From Posidoniimonas corsicana (GTDB taxonomy: Bacteria; Planctomycetota; Planctomycetia; Pirellulales; Lacipirellulaceae), in contig NZ_SIHJ01000004.1 of assembly GCF_007859765.1 (NCBI RefSeq), positions 282,490 through 346,489 of the forward strand: a stretch of 64,000 nt of DNA, written 5' to 3'. Every line of letters starts with the position of its first letter. Position 1 is the stretch's first letter. Below are positions 28,411 to 37,707 of this stretch, piece by piece. Both the position numbers and the translations under genes were made by a program. The notes under the pieces were generated by a model that saw nothing but the letters and a program-made list of their open reading frames with translations, did no database searches and was not told the DNA's origin.

Positions 28411-29184
28411 CTAGGCGGCTTCGTCGTCGGCGACCCGCAACTTGGGCGGGACGAACGTGTTGAGCTTCTGCTCGATGATGCGGGGGTTCTCTCCGGACTG
28501 GATCGCCATGATCCCCCGGAGGATGATTTCCATAGTCAGGAGCTCCTGCTTGTTGGTGAAGCCGAGTTTCTCCGCGAACGGCAGGAACACCACGTTGGAT
28601 GCGATGGCGCCGTACAGCGTGGTCAGCAGCGCGACCGCCATGCCGGCGCCGATCTTCGAGGGGTCGCTCATGTCGCCCAGCATGATGATCAGGCCCATCA
28701 GCGTGCCGATCATGCCGAACGCCGGCGCGAACCGGCCCATGCAGTCCAGCAGGCCCTTGCCGTCCCGGTGGCGGGTGGCCACCGCGTCGATCTCCGTCCG
28801 CATGATGTCCTCCATCACCTCCGGGCGGGCGCCGTCGACGGCCATCTGGATGCCCAGGATGATGAACGGGTGGTCGATCTCCTCCACCCGGCCCTCCAGC
28901 GCGAGCAGCCCGTCGCGGCGGGCGGTCTCGGCCAGGCTGACCAGCTGAGAGATCACCTCCGGGGTGGAGTGCAGCTTGTACAGCAGCACCTTGGAGGTCA
29001 CGCCGAAGACCGACAGAAAGTTCTTCAGCGGGTACGAGATCAGCGTGGCAGCGATCGCACCCCCGATCACCACCATGATCGAGGCGGGGTCGATAAACGC
29101 GCCGAAGCTGCCGCCACCAAGCACGATGGAGACCAGGATCAGCGCGATCGCGATCACGACGCCGGCGGCTGTTGCGATGTCCAT
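28411..29184 (-). CDS. motA: flagellar stator protein MotA
   Basis: 257 residues with four membrane helices. Family motifs: FIDPASIMVVIGGAIAATLI, ARRDGLLALEGRVEEIDHPFI (the cytoplasmic loop with charged residues that contact FliG), and FAPAFGMIGTLMGLIIMLG. It pairs with MotB to form the ion channel driving the motor. It follows flbD by 45 bp. Confidence 0.95.
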   Translation of the reverse strand: MDIATAAGVVIAIALILVSIVLGGGSFGAFIDPASIMVVIGGAIAATLISYPLKNFLSVFGVTSKVLLYKLHSTPEVISQLVSLAETARRDGLLALEGRVEEIDHPFIILGIQMAVDGARPEVMEDIMRTEIDAVATRHRDGKGLLDCMGRFAPAFGMIGTLMGLIIMLGDMSDPSKIGAGMAVALLTTLYGAIASNVVFLPFAEKLGFTNKQELLTMEIILRGIMAIQSGENPRIIEQKLNTFVPPKLRVADDEAA

Positions 29185-29229
29185 GTAAGCGGAAACAGGG
29201 CTAGTCGGTTAACGGTTTCGCTCTTGCGG

Positions 29230-29439
29230 TCACGGCTGGGCGGCGCGGCCGGGCGGGATCAGTAGTTTGCTCTGCTGGTACTCGACGGCCGCCCGCAGCA
29301 CCTCGTCGGGCGACTCGCCAACCACAATGTGGTCGCCGGTCGTGAGGGTCAGGATGGTGTCGGGGCACTTCTCGACGTACTTGATCAGCTCCGCGTTCAG
29401 GATGAACGGCTCGCCGTTCAGCCGCGTCAGCTTGATCAT
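29230..29439 (-). CDS. flbD: flagellar FlbD family protein
   Basis: 69 residues from ATG at 29439 (MIKLTRLNGEPFILN, DTILTLTTGDHIVVGES). The short FlbD/YlzI family is regularly found between flgE and motA. Its role is unclear; it is not the same as the Caulobacter NtrC-type FlbD. AAAGGGATG precedes the start. The longer frame to 29550 is rejected as it adds unconserved sequence. Confidence 0.9.
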   Translation of the reverse strand: MIKLTRLNGEPFILNAELIKYVEKCPDTILTLTTGDHIVVGESPDEVLRAAVEYQQSKLLIPPGRAAQP

Positions 29440-29458
29440 CGTTACATCCCTTTCATCC

Positions 29459-29511
29459 GGACCCCGCGCGACGGGCGCAGCCGTAACGCACGGCCCGGGC
29501 CCGGCGGGGTC
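29459..29511 (-). promoter_or_regulatory. long inverted repeat in the flgE-flbD gap
   Basis: GGACCCCGC at about 29459-29467 is the perfect reverse complement of GCGGGGTCC at about 29503-29511. The GC-rich loop can pair further. It sits in the only gap of 160 bp inside the late flagellar genes, 20 bp upstream of flbD. It could stabilise or attenuate the transcript; there is no T-tract. Confidence 0.4.
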
Positions 29512-29599
29512 CAGGCAACCGTAGCTCACGGCGCCGGGGCCCTGGGCCAATTACCGCGATTCTTGCCGCCGCCCAGCCGCCCCAAAGCCGCGTCTAACG

Positions 29600-32098
29600 C
29601 TACCTCCGCAGGGCCATCAGTTCGTCCAGCAGCTCCTGGGCGGCCGAGATAACCCGCGACCCACCGCGGTACTGCGTGGAGGCCAGGATCAGCTCGATCA
29701 GGTTCTGACCGATGTCGGTGTTGGACAGCTCCACGGCGCCGGAGGTCAGGTACCCGATGCCGTTTTCGCCCGGCCCGCCGTACTCGGGCGAACCAGAGTT
29801 GACGCCGACGTTGTACAGGCTGTCGCCCACCTGCTGCAGGCCGGAGGGGTTCACGAAACGTGCCATCTCCATCTGGCCGAGGTCGCGCTGCACGCCGTTG
29901 GAGAACTGCCCCTGGATGCGTCCGCTCTCGGTCACGATAAAGTCGGTGAGCACGCCAGGTGCGAAGCCGTCCTGGTTGGTCATGTTGAGCGAGCTGACCA
30001 GCTCGTTCTGGGCGTTGACCTCAACCAGCGAGTTCACGCCGCTGAAGTCCAGTTCGATGTCCACCGGCGAAAGCGAGGCGGTAATCTCACGCGGGATGCT
30101 GATCCGCGGCGTGTTGCCGGGCAGCAGCTCGCCGTTGCTGTCGAACACCAGGATGCCGTTGCCGACCTCGATCGGCTGCCGCCCGTTGGGGTCGGACGAG
30201 GCCTCGGCGGCGCCGCTGGTGGCGAACCAGCGGTACGTGGTGGTGTTGCCGGTGGTCTCCTCCAGCACGGTGGTGAGTTTGACCGGCAGCGGGGCGCCGA
30301 GGCTGTCGTAGACGATAAACTCGGTCGTCGTGCCGGGGCCGTTGGCCTGCTGCGACTGCGCGAACGACACGTCCACGTTTCGAGTCTCGTTGCTCCCATC
30401 GGGCGTGAGGCGGAAGGCGGTCAGCGGGATCTCCACCGCGTTCTCCTCGCCCATGTTGCTGATGATCTGGATCGACCCGTTGGAGATCGTGATGGACGGG
30501 GCGCCGTCGGGCAGGTCGTTGGTGGGGATGTCGCTCTCCGCCTGCAGGCCGAGCGAGTCGTACACAAAGTCGAGCCAGTCCTGCACGGTGGTGTCGGCCG
30601 TGATCTGCAGGCTCTTGGTGGCGAGGTCCGCGCCGCCGATCTCGCCGGTGAATTCCAGCGTACCCGGTTCAAAGATGCTCGACGTATAGTTCGTGCCCTC
30701 GCGGATCTGCAGGTTGGAGAGCAGCGTGCCGGAGTTGGCCAACGCCGAGCCGGCGCCGTTGAAGTCGAGCGCCGCCGCCGCCGCGAGCGTGCTGCTGGGC
30801 GTGTTGTCGGCGAAGGTCGTGGGCCCGGAGTTCCAGGGCTCGGTGAGCGACCCGACCAACCGGAAGTTGGACGACTGCCCGCTCAGGTTGCGGTAGATCC
30901 GCACCTGGTCGAAGTCGACGCCGTCGGACGTCGCGTCGGGGTCGCTGATGGCGCTCAGGTCGAGCCGGATGGTGTTGTCGTCGTCGGTGACGTTGATCGG
31001 GCCGATGCTGGTGGACGGACGGCTCTCGGCGCCGGTCACGCTGTTGAAGTAGGTGACGTAGTACGTGTACGTGCCGTCGTCGATGGCGCCGTTGTCTAGC
31101 GCGCTGTTGGTCTGCAGGGTGGCGTCGTCCACCGTGTCGGTCACCGGCGAGGCGGCGCCGGCCGCGACCGGTGCGCCGATCGCGTAGTAGTTGCCGTCGC
31201 TTGCCTCACGGTAGTACTCGACCTGCGTCCAGACCCCGCTGGCGGGAGTGGGGGCGTCGGACAGGTCCAGCTGGTTGCTGTCAGCGTCGCCGGTGTCCGC
31301 TACGTTTGTCGCGGTAAGGGTGAACGTGTTCGACGGGGCGCTGCGGTTGCCGTCCGCGTCGACGTACACCGCCCGGTAGTTGTAAGTCCCGTCGGGCAGG
31401 CCGGCGGAGGCCGCCACGCCGGTGAACCCGGTCGTCACGCCGGAGATCTCGGGCGCGTCCTCGGAGACCGTGGCGACCGCCTCCTGCGGGTAGTCCACGT
31501 CCGCGCGTCCGATCACCTCGGACTCGACGATCGCCGGCACCGAGCCGACTTCAGAGGCCGGGTTGAGCACGCCGGCGAAGACGGCGTTGTTGGTCTCCTG
31601 CGCAACGCGCTGGGCGCCGAGCGGGATGGTCAGCGGCACGCGGCGGTCGAACTGGATCTCGTACTCGTCGTTCGCCAGGTAGCCCAGCACCTTGTTGCCG
31701 GTCGAGGTGACCACCTCGTTGTTGGCGTTCAGCTTGAGCTGGCCGTTGCGGGTGTAGAGCTCCCGGCCGGTGGCGTCCTGCACGATCAGGAACCCGTCGC
31801 CCTGGATCGCCACGTCGAGCGGGTTGGAGCTGATCTCGATGGTGCCCTGCGTAAAGTCCGGCGAGATCTCGGCGACCTTCACGCCCAGGCCGATCTGGCG
31901 TGGGTTGGTGCCGCCGCGCGACTCGGTCGGCGCCGAGCCGATCGACTGCGTCTGCAGGAACTGGGTGGCGAACACGACGTTGGACTCCTTGAAGCCAACC
32001 GTGTTGCTGTTCGCCACGTTGTTGCCCACGACGTCGATCGTGGTCTCGGCGGCCTGCAGGCCGGTCAGAGCGGTGGTTAGTGCGGATTGAAGACCCAT
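29600..32098 (-). CDS. flgE: flagellar hook protein FlgE with large duplicated insert
   Basis: 832 residues, about twice the usual size. Hook hallmarks at both ends: ALTTALTGLQAAETTIDVVGNNVANSNTVGFKES at the N-terminus and GAVELSNTDIGQNLIELILASTQYRGGSRVISAAQELL at the C-terminus. Inside, residues about 235-435 are two tandem copies of a domain of about 100 residues: DGTYNYRAVYVDADGNRSAPS (236 onward) against DGTYTYYVTYFNSVTGAESRPS (341 onward), each followed by an LDLS block and an EYYRE/RIYRN strand. The pattern resembles fibronectin-III or related beta-sandwich folds and would be exposed on the hook surface. Seventy-six bp separate it from flgD. Confidence 0.93.
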   Translation of the reverse strand: MGLQSALTTALTGLQAAETTIDVVGNNVANSNTVGFKESNVVFATQFLQTQSIGSAPTESRGGTNPRQIGLGVKVAEISPDFTQGTIEISSNPLDVAIQGDGFLIVQDATGRELYTRNGQLKLNANNEVVTSTGNKVLGYLANDEYEIQFDRRVPLTIPLGAQRVAQETNNAVFAGVLNPASEVGSVPAIVESEVIGRADVDYPQEAVATVSEDAPEISGVTTGFTGVAASAGLPDGTYNYRAVYVDADGNRSAPSNTFTLTATNVADTGDADSNQLDLSDAPTPASGVWTQVEYYREASDGNYYAIGAPVAAGAASPVTDTVDDATLQTNSALDNGAIDDGTYTYYVTYFNSVTGAESRPSTSIGPINVTDDDNTIRLDLSAISDPDATSDGVDFDQVRIYRNLSGQSSNFRLVGSLTEPWNSGPTTFADNTPSSTLAAAAALDFNGAGSALANSGTLLSNLQIREGTNYTSSIFEPGTLEFTGEIGGADLATKSLQITADTTVQDWLDFVYDSLGLQAESDIPTNDLPDGAPSITISNGSIQIISNMGEENAVEIPLTAFRLTPDGSNETRNVDVSFAQSQQANGPGTTTEFIVYDSLGAPLPVKLTTVLEETTGNTTTYRWFATSGAAEASSDPNGRQPIEVGNGILVFDSNGELLPGNTPRISIPREITASLSPVDIELDFSGVNSLVEVNAQNELVSSLNMTNQDGFAPGVLTDFIVTESGRIQGQFSNGVQRDLGQMEMARFVNPSGLQQVGDSLYNVGVNSGSPEYGGPGENGIGYLTSGAVELSNTDIGQNLIELILASTQYRGGSRVISAAQELLDELMALRR

Positions 32099-32174
32099 GA
32101 CTCACTCCCTTGCTTGGTGGTACTGTTTGGCGGCGCCGCGGGGTCCCCTCCCACGGCGGTAGGTAGGCCGGTCG

Positions 32175-32930
32175 CTAGTCCGGCGGGTTGATCTCCGAGA
32201 TGTTCTTGAGCGAGACGCTCGCCTTGCGGGCGAAGTTTACGAGAATGGGCGACTCGGTCAGCGCAGAGCCGCTGCGGTTGGCGTCGCTGACGGTGTCCAG
32301 CATGTTGGCGGCCGTGCCGCGCAGCGAGCCGATCAGCCGGGACTCGCCCGAGCCGGACTTGTCGGTCCGGTAGATCCGTTTGTCGCCGGTGGTCTCCGGC
32401 AGGTTGTTGATCTGGATCGACCCCTTGAAATCGGAGAAGTTGGCAGTGTTGGCCGTCACCTGCACGCCGTACGTTGCGCCGTTGGGGCCGTCCCACACGA
32501 CGTCGTAGACGTACGAGCCAGAGGCCATGTCGCCCTCGGTCGCGGAGGCCTTGGTCTCGGTGTCGACAGCCAGGTCGAGCGTCGGCTGCCCGTCGGCGAT
32601 GGTCACGCGACGGACGTTGCCCGTGACCCGCTGCCCGTCGTCGGTCAGGGCCACGACATCGGCCCCGATCAGGTTCGTAGCGCTCGACACGTTCTGCCCC
32701 AGCAGCACGGCGTCGAGCGTCTGGGTGAGCTTGTCGGTGGCGCCCACCTCGCGGATCTGGCTGATCTGGGCGAGCAGCTCGTCGTTCTCCAGCGGGTTCA
32801 GCGGGTCCTGGTTCTGCAGCTCGGTGATCATAAGCTGCAGGAAGACGTTCAGGTCGATGTCGTTGAACGCGTCCTTGCCGGTCGACGAGGTCGCCGACCC
32901 CGCCCCGAGCGCGCTGCTGATTTGTGACAT
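32175..32930 (-). CDS. flgD: flagellar hook assembly (scaffolding) protein FlgD
   Basis: 251 residues. The N-terminal FlgD core is clear: FLQLMITELQNQDPLNPLENDELLAQISQIREV, then TLDAVLLGQNVSSATNLIGADV. The C-terminal part is longer than in E. coli and includes a beta domain with TYGVQVTANTA. FlgD caps the growing hook. The gene lies 12 bp after fliK. Confidence 0.94.
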   Translation of the reverse strand: MSQISSALGAGSATSSTGKDAFNDIDLNVFLQLMITELQNQDPLNPLENDELLAQISQIREVGATDKLTQTLDAVLLGQNVSSATNLIGADVVALTDDGQRVTGNVRRVTIADGQPTLDLAVDTETKASATEGDMASGSYVYDVVWDGPNGATYGVQVTANTANFSDFKGSIQINNLPETTGDKRIYRTDKSGSGESRLIGSLRGTAANMLDTVSDANRSGSALTESPILVNFARKASVSLKNISEINPPD

Positions 32931-32942
32931 GGGGTCGCCTCC

Positions 32943-34439
32943 TTAGGCAACGAGGTTGATCTGGTCGGGGCCCGCTGGCGCGCCGCCGGACGGCGCGGAG
33001 TCGCCGGGGGTTTCGGCCGCCGGCGCCGATTCGGCGCCGGGCAGCGCGTTGGCGCGCTGCGCCCGCTGCTCGTCGCGGCGTTTCTCGTTCTCGGTCCAGT
33101 CCTGCTGGCCGGCGCCGTCCCGCTGGACGTCAACGTCGAACTTCTCGATCCGGATGTCCATCTCCGCCAGCCGTTCCCGCAACGCCGGCAGGTTGTCCAG
33201 CAGCACGCTGCGGGCCGACGCGGTCTCGGTCTCGACCGAGGCGTGCATCGCGCCCTCCGCGCTCACCGACAGCTTGATCTGCACCGCGCCAAGCTCGGGC
33301 GGGCTGAGCCGCACCCGGACCTCGCCGCCGCGTTGATTGGCCGCTTCGAACGCCCGGCTAACCCGTCCGACGAATCGGGCCGGGTCGACCTGGGGCTGCG
33401 TCTCGCCGGGGGAGGGCTCGCTCGGCTTGGCGATCCCGAGCCGCGCCGATGAGAGCCGCTCCAGTGAACTGGGGCTCGTCGACGTGGCGCTGCTGCTCTC
33501 GGGCTTCGCTTCGGCGGTCGGAGCTGCGTCGGGGGCGATCTCGGGTTCTGGCGCCTCGGCCTCGGTGGGGGCGTCCGGCGTCTCGGCGTTCTCCTGGGCG
33601 GCGTTGGTCACGCGGTCGGCGTTCGACGCGGCGGGCCCTCGACGCTGATCTCCGTCGCGCGGCGAGTTGTCGTCCTCGGGAGGCGCGCTAGCGGGCGGGT
33701 CGGTCGTCGTCTCGCTGGAATTGCTTTCGGCGACCGGTTCGTTGGTCTGCTGTTGGTTCGATGTGGCGGTCAGCGCCGGCTGCGTGGCGCTGTCGTCGTC
33801 GGTCAGGGAGTCCTCACCGCCTTCGTCTGCAATCTGAGTCGCCGGCTCAGGCGAGGATTCACCTTCGGCCGCTTCCTGGCCATCGTCGGTCTCCCGATCT
33901 TCAGACCCTACTGCTGATGGCTGAGCGGTTTGGGCTTGGGCGGCAGCAACGCCCTCGTTCTTGGGAGTTGGCGCTTGCGGGTCGGTCTCGACTGGCTGCG
34001 TGGCGGCATTCGCCTCCGGCTCGGCGGTCGGCAGTTGCTCGTCGGTCTCGCCCTGCGGCGGGCTGTCGGAATCGCCAGCATCCGCCGTCTCGGTATCGCT
34101 TTCTGTCTCGGTTGGAATCTCCACGACTACCTGGTCCGACACTGCAGGCGGCTGAGGGGCGGCGTCGGCGCTAGCCTCCGTTTGTGGCTCGTCGCTAGAC
34201 GCGTCGTCCTGGTTGGCGTCGGCGTCGCGGCCCTCGACGTCGGCGGCAGCTTCCGGCTGCCCGGCTGGTTCGGCCGAGGCCGCCTCGGGCCGTTCGTCCG
34301 ATTTGGGCGCCGCCGCGTCCGGGCGGCGCTGGCCGGCCTCCGACAGCCGCTCGGCAAACGCGTCGCGGTCCTTCCGCGCGCCCGACGGCGCGGGCGGGGG
34401 GATCAGAGGCTGACCGGGATCGATCGAGATCTGTGTCAT
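32943..34439 (-). CDS. fliK: flagellar hook-length control protein FliK
   Basis: 498 residues from ATG at 34439. The first 350 are low-complexity, rich in A, E, P, T and S and probably disordered, as expected for a molecular ruler. The C-terminal Flg_hook domain (about 370-455) has GGEVRVRLSPPELGAVQIKLSV and LLDNLPALRERLAEMDIRIEKFDVDV. FliK sets hook length and triggers the FlhB switch. A longer hook protein and a long FliK would be consistent with each other. The frame extends to 34565 but would overlap the upstream gene. Confidence 0.9.
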   Translation of the reverse strand: MTQISIDPGQPLIPPPAPSGARKDRDAFAERLSEAGQRRPDAAAPKSDERPEAASAEPAGQPEAAADVEGRDADANQDDASSDEPQTEASADAAPQPPAVSDQVVVEIPTETESDTETADAGDSDSPPQGETDEQLPTAEPEANAATQPVETDPQAPTPKNEGVAAAQAQTAQPSAVGSEDRETDDGQEAAEGESSPEPATQIADEGGEDSLTDDDSATQPALTATSNQQQTNEPVAESNSSETTTDPPASAPPEDDNSPRDGDQRRGPAASNADRVTNAAQENAETPDAPTEAEAPEPEIAPDAAPTAEAKPESSSATSTSPSSLERLSSARLGIAKPSEPSPGETQPQVDPARFVGRVSRAFEAANQRGGEVRVRLSPPELGAVQIKLSVSAEGAMHASVETETASARSVLLDNLPALRERLAEMDIRIEKFDVDVQRDGAGQQDWTENEKRRDEQRAQRANALPGAESAPAAETPGDSAPSGGAPAGPDQINLVA

Positions 34440-34455
34440 GGCTTGGCGCCGAGGG

Positions 34456-35133
34456 CTACTTGGACTTGAGCTTGTTGAGTTCTTCCAACGCGTCCTGGAA
34501 GACCTCCTGTTGGGGGCCGCCGTTGAGCATCGACTGGATGATGGCGTGCAGCTCTTCCTGCTCACCCTCTTCAGTGAACCGCTGCAGGATCTTCTTCAGC
34601 TTGCCGGTGTTCATCGATCCAGTCAGCTTGATGACGTTGTTGACCCCGTCCTCCTCGGCGAGGATGCGTTTGAGCTCCTCCTTCGCCTGGTCGGGCTTCA
34701 TCAGCTCCAGGTTCTGCACCACCTTCAGCACACTCTGCTTGTTGGACAGCTCGCCCTCTTCCTCCAGCTGCTGCTCGAGTTTCGAGGCGATCTCGTCGAA
34801 GCGGGCTTTCTCTGTGATGAGCGCGTTGAGCGAGGCGTCGAAGTTCAGCTTGTTGCGTTTGAGCGCCTCGAGCTTGACCTCGTGGTTGCGTGCTAGGATC
34901 TGACGGCGCCACTCGACCTCTTCGGGAGAGGGCTCCTCCGAGGGGATCTCCTCGGTGGCCACCTCGGTCTCCTCGGCGATCCGGTCGATGTCGACGTCGT
35001 GCAGCAGGGCGACCACGCGGAACAGCTTCTCGTCGTCTACGCGGTTCGAGCTGTAGAGGTACGCCAGCCCCAGCGTGGCCGAGACCACCGTGGCGGTGCA
35101 GACGTAGCCGACTAGCGTCATCAACATTCTCAT
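34456..35133 (-). CDS. MotE-like coiled-coil membrane protein of the flagellar locus
   Basis: 225 residues: an N-terminal membrane helix (LVGYVCTATVVSATLGLAYLY), a long charged coiled coil (about 75-135), and a C-terminal MgtE-N-like helical repeat (MKPDQAKEELKRILAEE, MNTGKLKKILQRFTEEG). This layout matches MotE-type chaperones encoded between fliJ and fliK. It may stabilise a stator partner or export component. The start overlaps the fliJ stop as ATGA, so it is coupled to fliJ. Confidence 0.72.
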   Translation of the reverse strand: MRMLMTLVGYVCTATVVSATLGLAYLYSSNRVDDEKLFRVVALLHDVDIDRIAEETEVATEEIPSEEPSPEEVEWRRQILARNHEVKLEALKRNKLNFDASLNALITEKARFDEIASKLEQQLEEEGELSNKQSVLKVVQNLELMKPDQAKEELKRILAEEDGVNNVIKLTGSMNTGKLKKILQRFTEEGEQEELHAIIQSMLNGGPQQEVFQDALEELNKLKSK

Positions 35134-35603
35134 CTTGCATCACCTCCCGCGCCGCCCGCACTGCGGCCGGCGAGTGTCTGCAGCGCGACCTCGTCCATCA
35201 GCTTCGCGTCGGCACGCTGCTCACCGAGCCGGTGGGCGGTGCGTTGCCGCTCCTCGAGTTTGTCGAGCGTGCGCACCTCGCGGTCGGCGTCGGCCACCAG
35301 GTTGCGGCGGCGGTCGACCTCCTTCTCGACGAGCTTCAGCTTCTCGGCCAGGTCCTTCGACTGCGACTCCAGGATCAGCTCGTACCGCTGGTGCTCGACG
35401 ATGCGGTTGACGCTCAAATTCTGCTCCCGCGCCAGCTGCTGCTGCCGCGACCGCACCCCCGCGAGCTCGGCCAGCACCTTTCGCCGCTGCTCGGTGATGA
35501 CCTCCGCCGCGCGGTACGCGTCGGCGAGCTGACCGCGCAGCTCGTCACGCCGCGCCTCGCGGAGGCGCCGCACCGGTTCGAGTCGGAAGCGATAATTGGC
35601 CAT
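35130..35603 (-). CDS. fliJ: flagellar export protein FliJ
   Basis: 157 residues, almost wholly coiled coil. The N-terminus YRFRLEPVRRLREARRDEL is the FliJ signature. FliJ is the stalk of the FliI ATPase ring. It lies between fliI (14 bp) and the MotE-like gene. Confidence 0.88.
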   Translation of the reverse strand: MANYRFRLEPVRRLREARRDELRGQLADAYRAAEVITEQRRKVLAELAGVRSRQQQLAREQNLSVNRIVEHQRYELILESQSKDLAEKLKLVEKEVDRRRNLVADADREVRTLDKLEERQRTAHRLGEQRADAKLMDEVALQTLAGRSAGGAGGDAR

Positions 35604-35617
35604 GGTTGGCGGCTAGG

Positions 35618-37000
35618 TCAGGTGGGTTGGGGAGGCGTCATTGCGCTGGCAGCGGGCGACACGATGGGCGCGATCGGCGCCGCGGGCGGTCCGAGCGCGT
35701 TGGCCGCCTTGGCGCCCAGAGTGTTGAGCGCCTGGATCGTGGTTTCGAGCGTGCACTCCTCGCTGCGGGTCTGTCGCAGGAAGCCGTTGATCTCCTCGCG
35801 GAGCGCGAGCGCGGCGTCGACGGTCCGGTTGCTCCCCTTGCGGTAGGCGCCGATGGTGATCAGGTCCTCGTTCTCGCGGTAGGCGGCAAGCAGGCGTCGG
35901 ACCAGCAGGGCGGACTCCTGTTCGCGGGCGCCGGCGACCTCGCTCATCAACCGGCTGATGCTCTGCAGCAGGTCGATGGCCGGGTAGTGTCCCTCGCCGG
36001 CCAGTTTGCGCGACAGCCAGACGTGGCCGTCCAGCAGTCCCCGCATGGTGTCGGCGATCGGCTCGTTCTCGTCATCGCCCTCGACCAGCACCGAGTAGAA
36101 CGCGGTGATGCTGCCCGCGCTGGATCGGCCGGCACGCTCGACCAGCCGCGGCAGCAGGCTGAAGGTGGAGGGGGGGTAGCCGCGGCTGGTGGGTGGCTCG
36201 CCGGCCGCAAGGCCGATCTCGCGGTTGGCCATCGCGGTGCGCGTGACCGAGTCGACCAGCAGCAGCACGTCCTGGCCGCGGTCGCGGAACCACTCGGCGA
36301 TCGAGGTCGCCGCCGACGCGGCCTGCAGCCGCATCAGCGCCGGCTCGTTGCTGGTGGCGACCACCACCACGCTCCGCTTGAGCCCCTCGGGCCCGAGGTC
36401 CCGTTCAATGAAGTCGTTGACCTCGCGGCCACGCTCGCCGACCAGGCAGATCACGTTGACGTCGGCCGACGTGTTGCGCGCCATCATGCCCAGGAGCACG
36501 CTCTTGCCAACGCCGGACCCGGCGAAGATGCCCAGCCGCTGGCCGCGGCCGCAGGTCAGCATACCGTCGATCGAACGGACGCCCGTGGAAAGCGGCTGCT
36601 GGATCCGGGGCCGGTCGACTGGTCCCGGCGCGTCGCGCTCCAGCGGGGCCCGGTCGGTGAGGTACGGGTGAGGCTTGCCGTCGATGCACCGCGCGTGGGC
36701 GTTCACAACGCGGCCGAGGAGACCGGTGCCAACGCGGATGCGGCGGGCGGCCTGCTTGAGCCTGACGCGGCATCCGCGGCGCACGCCGGCGATGCTGCGC
36801 AGCGGGTACAGCACGGCGCCCGCGTCGGAGAACCCGACGACCTCGGCCTCGATCGCTTCGCCCGACGGCGCGTAGATCTCCGCCAGCGCTCCGATGGGCG
36901 CGGGGAAGTCGGCCGCCGTCGCGGTGAGGCCCACCACCTCCACGACGCTGCCGTTCAGCGCAGCGGGGGTGGCGTTCTGTAGTAGGTAGTCAAAGTCCAT
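35618..37000 (-). CDS. fliI: flagellum-specific ATPase FliI
   Basis: 460 residues from ATG at 37000. Walker A is GIFAGSGVGKSVLLGMM, with CLVGERGREVNDFIE, Walker B VLLLVDSVTRTA, and REIGLAAGEPPTSRGYPPSTFSLLPRLVERAG, all highly diagnostic. FliI powers substrate delivery to the flagellar export gate. The frame runs further to 37288 but that part overlaps fliH and is rejected. Confidence 0.96.
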   Translation of the reverse strand: MDFDYLLQNATPAALNGSVVEVVGLTATAADFPAPIGALAEIYAPSGEAIEAEVVGFSDAGAVLYPLRSIAGVRRGCRVRLKQAARRIRVGTGLLGRVVNAHARCIDGKPHPYLTDRAPLERDAPGPVDRPRIQQPLSTGVRSIDGMLTCGRGQRLGIFAGSGVGKSVLLGMMARNTSADVNVICLVGERGREVNDFIERDLGPEGLKRSVVVVATSNEPALMRLQAASAATSIAEWFRDRGQDVLLLVDSVTRTAMANREIGLAAGEPPTSRGYPPSTFSLLPRLVERAGRSSAGSITAFYSVLVEGDDENEPIADTMRGLLDGHVWLSRKLAGEGHYPAIDLLQSISRLMSEVAGAREQESALLVRRLLAAYRENEDLITIGAYRKGSNRTVDAALALREEINGFLRQTRSEECTLETTIQALNTLGAKAANALGPPAAPIAPIVSPAASAMTPPQPT

Positions 37001-37038
37001 GGGGACGGTCCATCGTCCTGCCGGTTGTTCGCCTGTGT

Positions 37039-37707
37039 TTAGCTGAGTTCTTCTGCGATGCGTTCGAGCTGGGATTCGAGCTGCATATCGATCGACCCGT
37101 AGCGGGTCTCGACCAGGCACCCACCGGGCCGCACCGCGTCGTCGCCGAGGATCCGGGTCTGTGCCAGACGGCCCAGGTCGCGGGCGACGTCTTCCGCCTT
37201 GGGGGCCAGGTGGGCGTGGTCGGCGGGGTTCAGCCGCACCGTGATCTCGCCGCCCGACGCGGCCATTGTCAACGCCTCGCGGACCCACTCGGCCGAGATC
37301 TCAGGCCGCTCCGTAAGCTCGCGGCGGATGAGCCGCTCGGCGATCTTCACCGCTAGCGCCAACGACGCCTGCTGCCAGTGGTCCAGCCACTGGCTCCGCG
37401 AAGCGTCGAGCTGCTCGACGATCCCGGCCAGCGCGGGGCGGAGGGTGTCGATCTGCTTGCCGACCATCTCCGCCAGCACCTGTTCGATAGCCTGCTCGGC
37501 GGCTTCGCGGCCGGCCTTCTCCGCGTTCCGACGCACCTGTTGAGCGTCGGCGTGCGCCTGCTGCACAATCTTGGCGGCCTCGTCGCGGACCTGCTGGACG
37601 TACTCGTCCGCGCGGTGCGACATGTCTTGGAAGTCGAACGCCACGCCTCGGACGGATGGCGCGTTCGATGGCGGTGCGTCTACGCCGCCGCGGATAATGC
37701 TTGCCAT
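37039..37707 (-). CDS. fliH: flagellar assembly protein FliH
   Basis: 222 residues. A coiled coil rich in A, E, Q and R (about 30-95) precedes a domain with LAVKIAERLIRREL and a C-terminus similar to the V/F-ATPase E/delta subunit (GGCLVETRYGSIDMQLESQLERI). FliH regulates FliI. The start overlaps the last base of fliG. Confidence 0.9.
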   Translation of the reverse strand: MASIIRGGVDAPPSNAPSVRGVAFDFQDMSHRADEYVQQVRDEAAKIVQQAHADAQQVRRNAEKAGREAAEQAIEQVLAEMVGKQIDTLRPALAGIVEQLDASRSQWLDHWQQASLALAVKIAERLIRRELTERPEISAEWVREALTMAASGGEITVRLNPADHAHLAPKAEDVARDLGRLAQTRILGDDAVRPGGCLVETRYGSIDMQLESQLERIAEELS

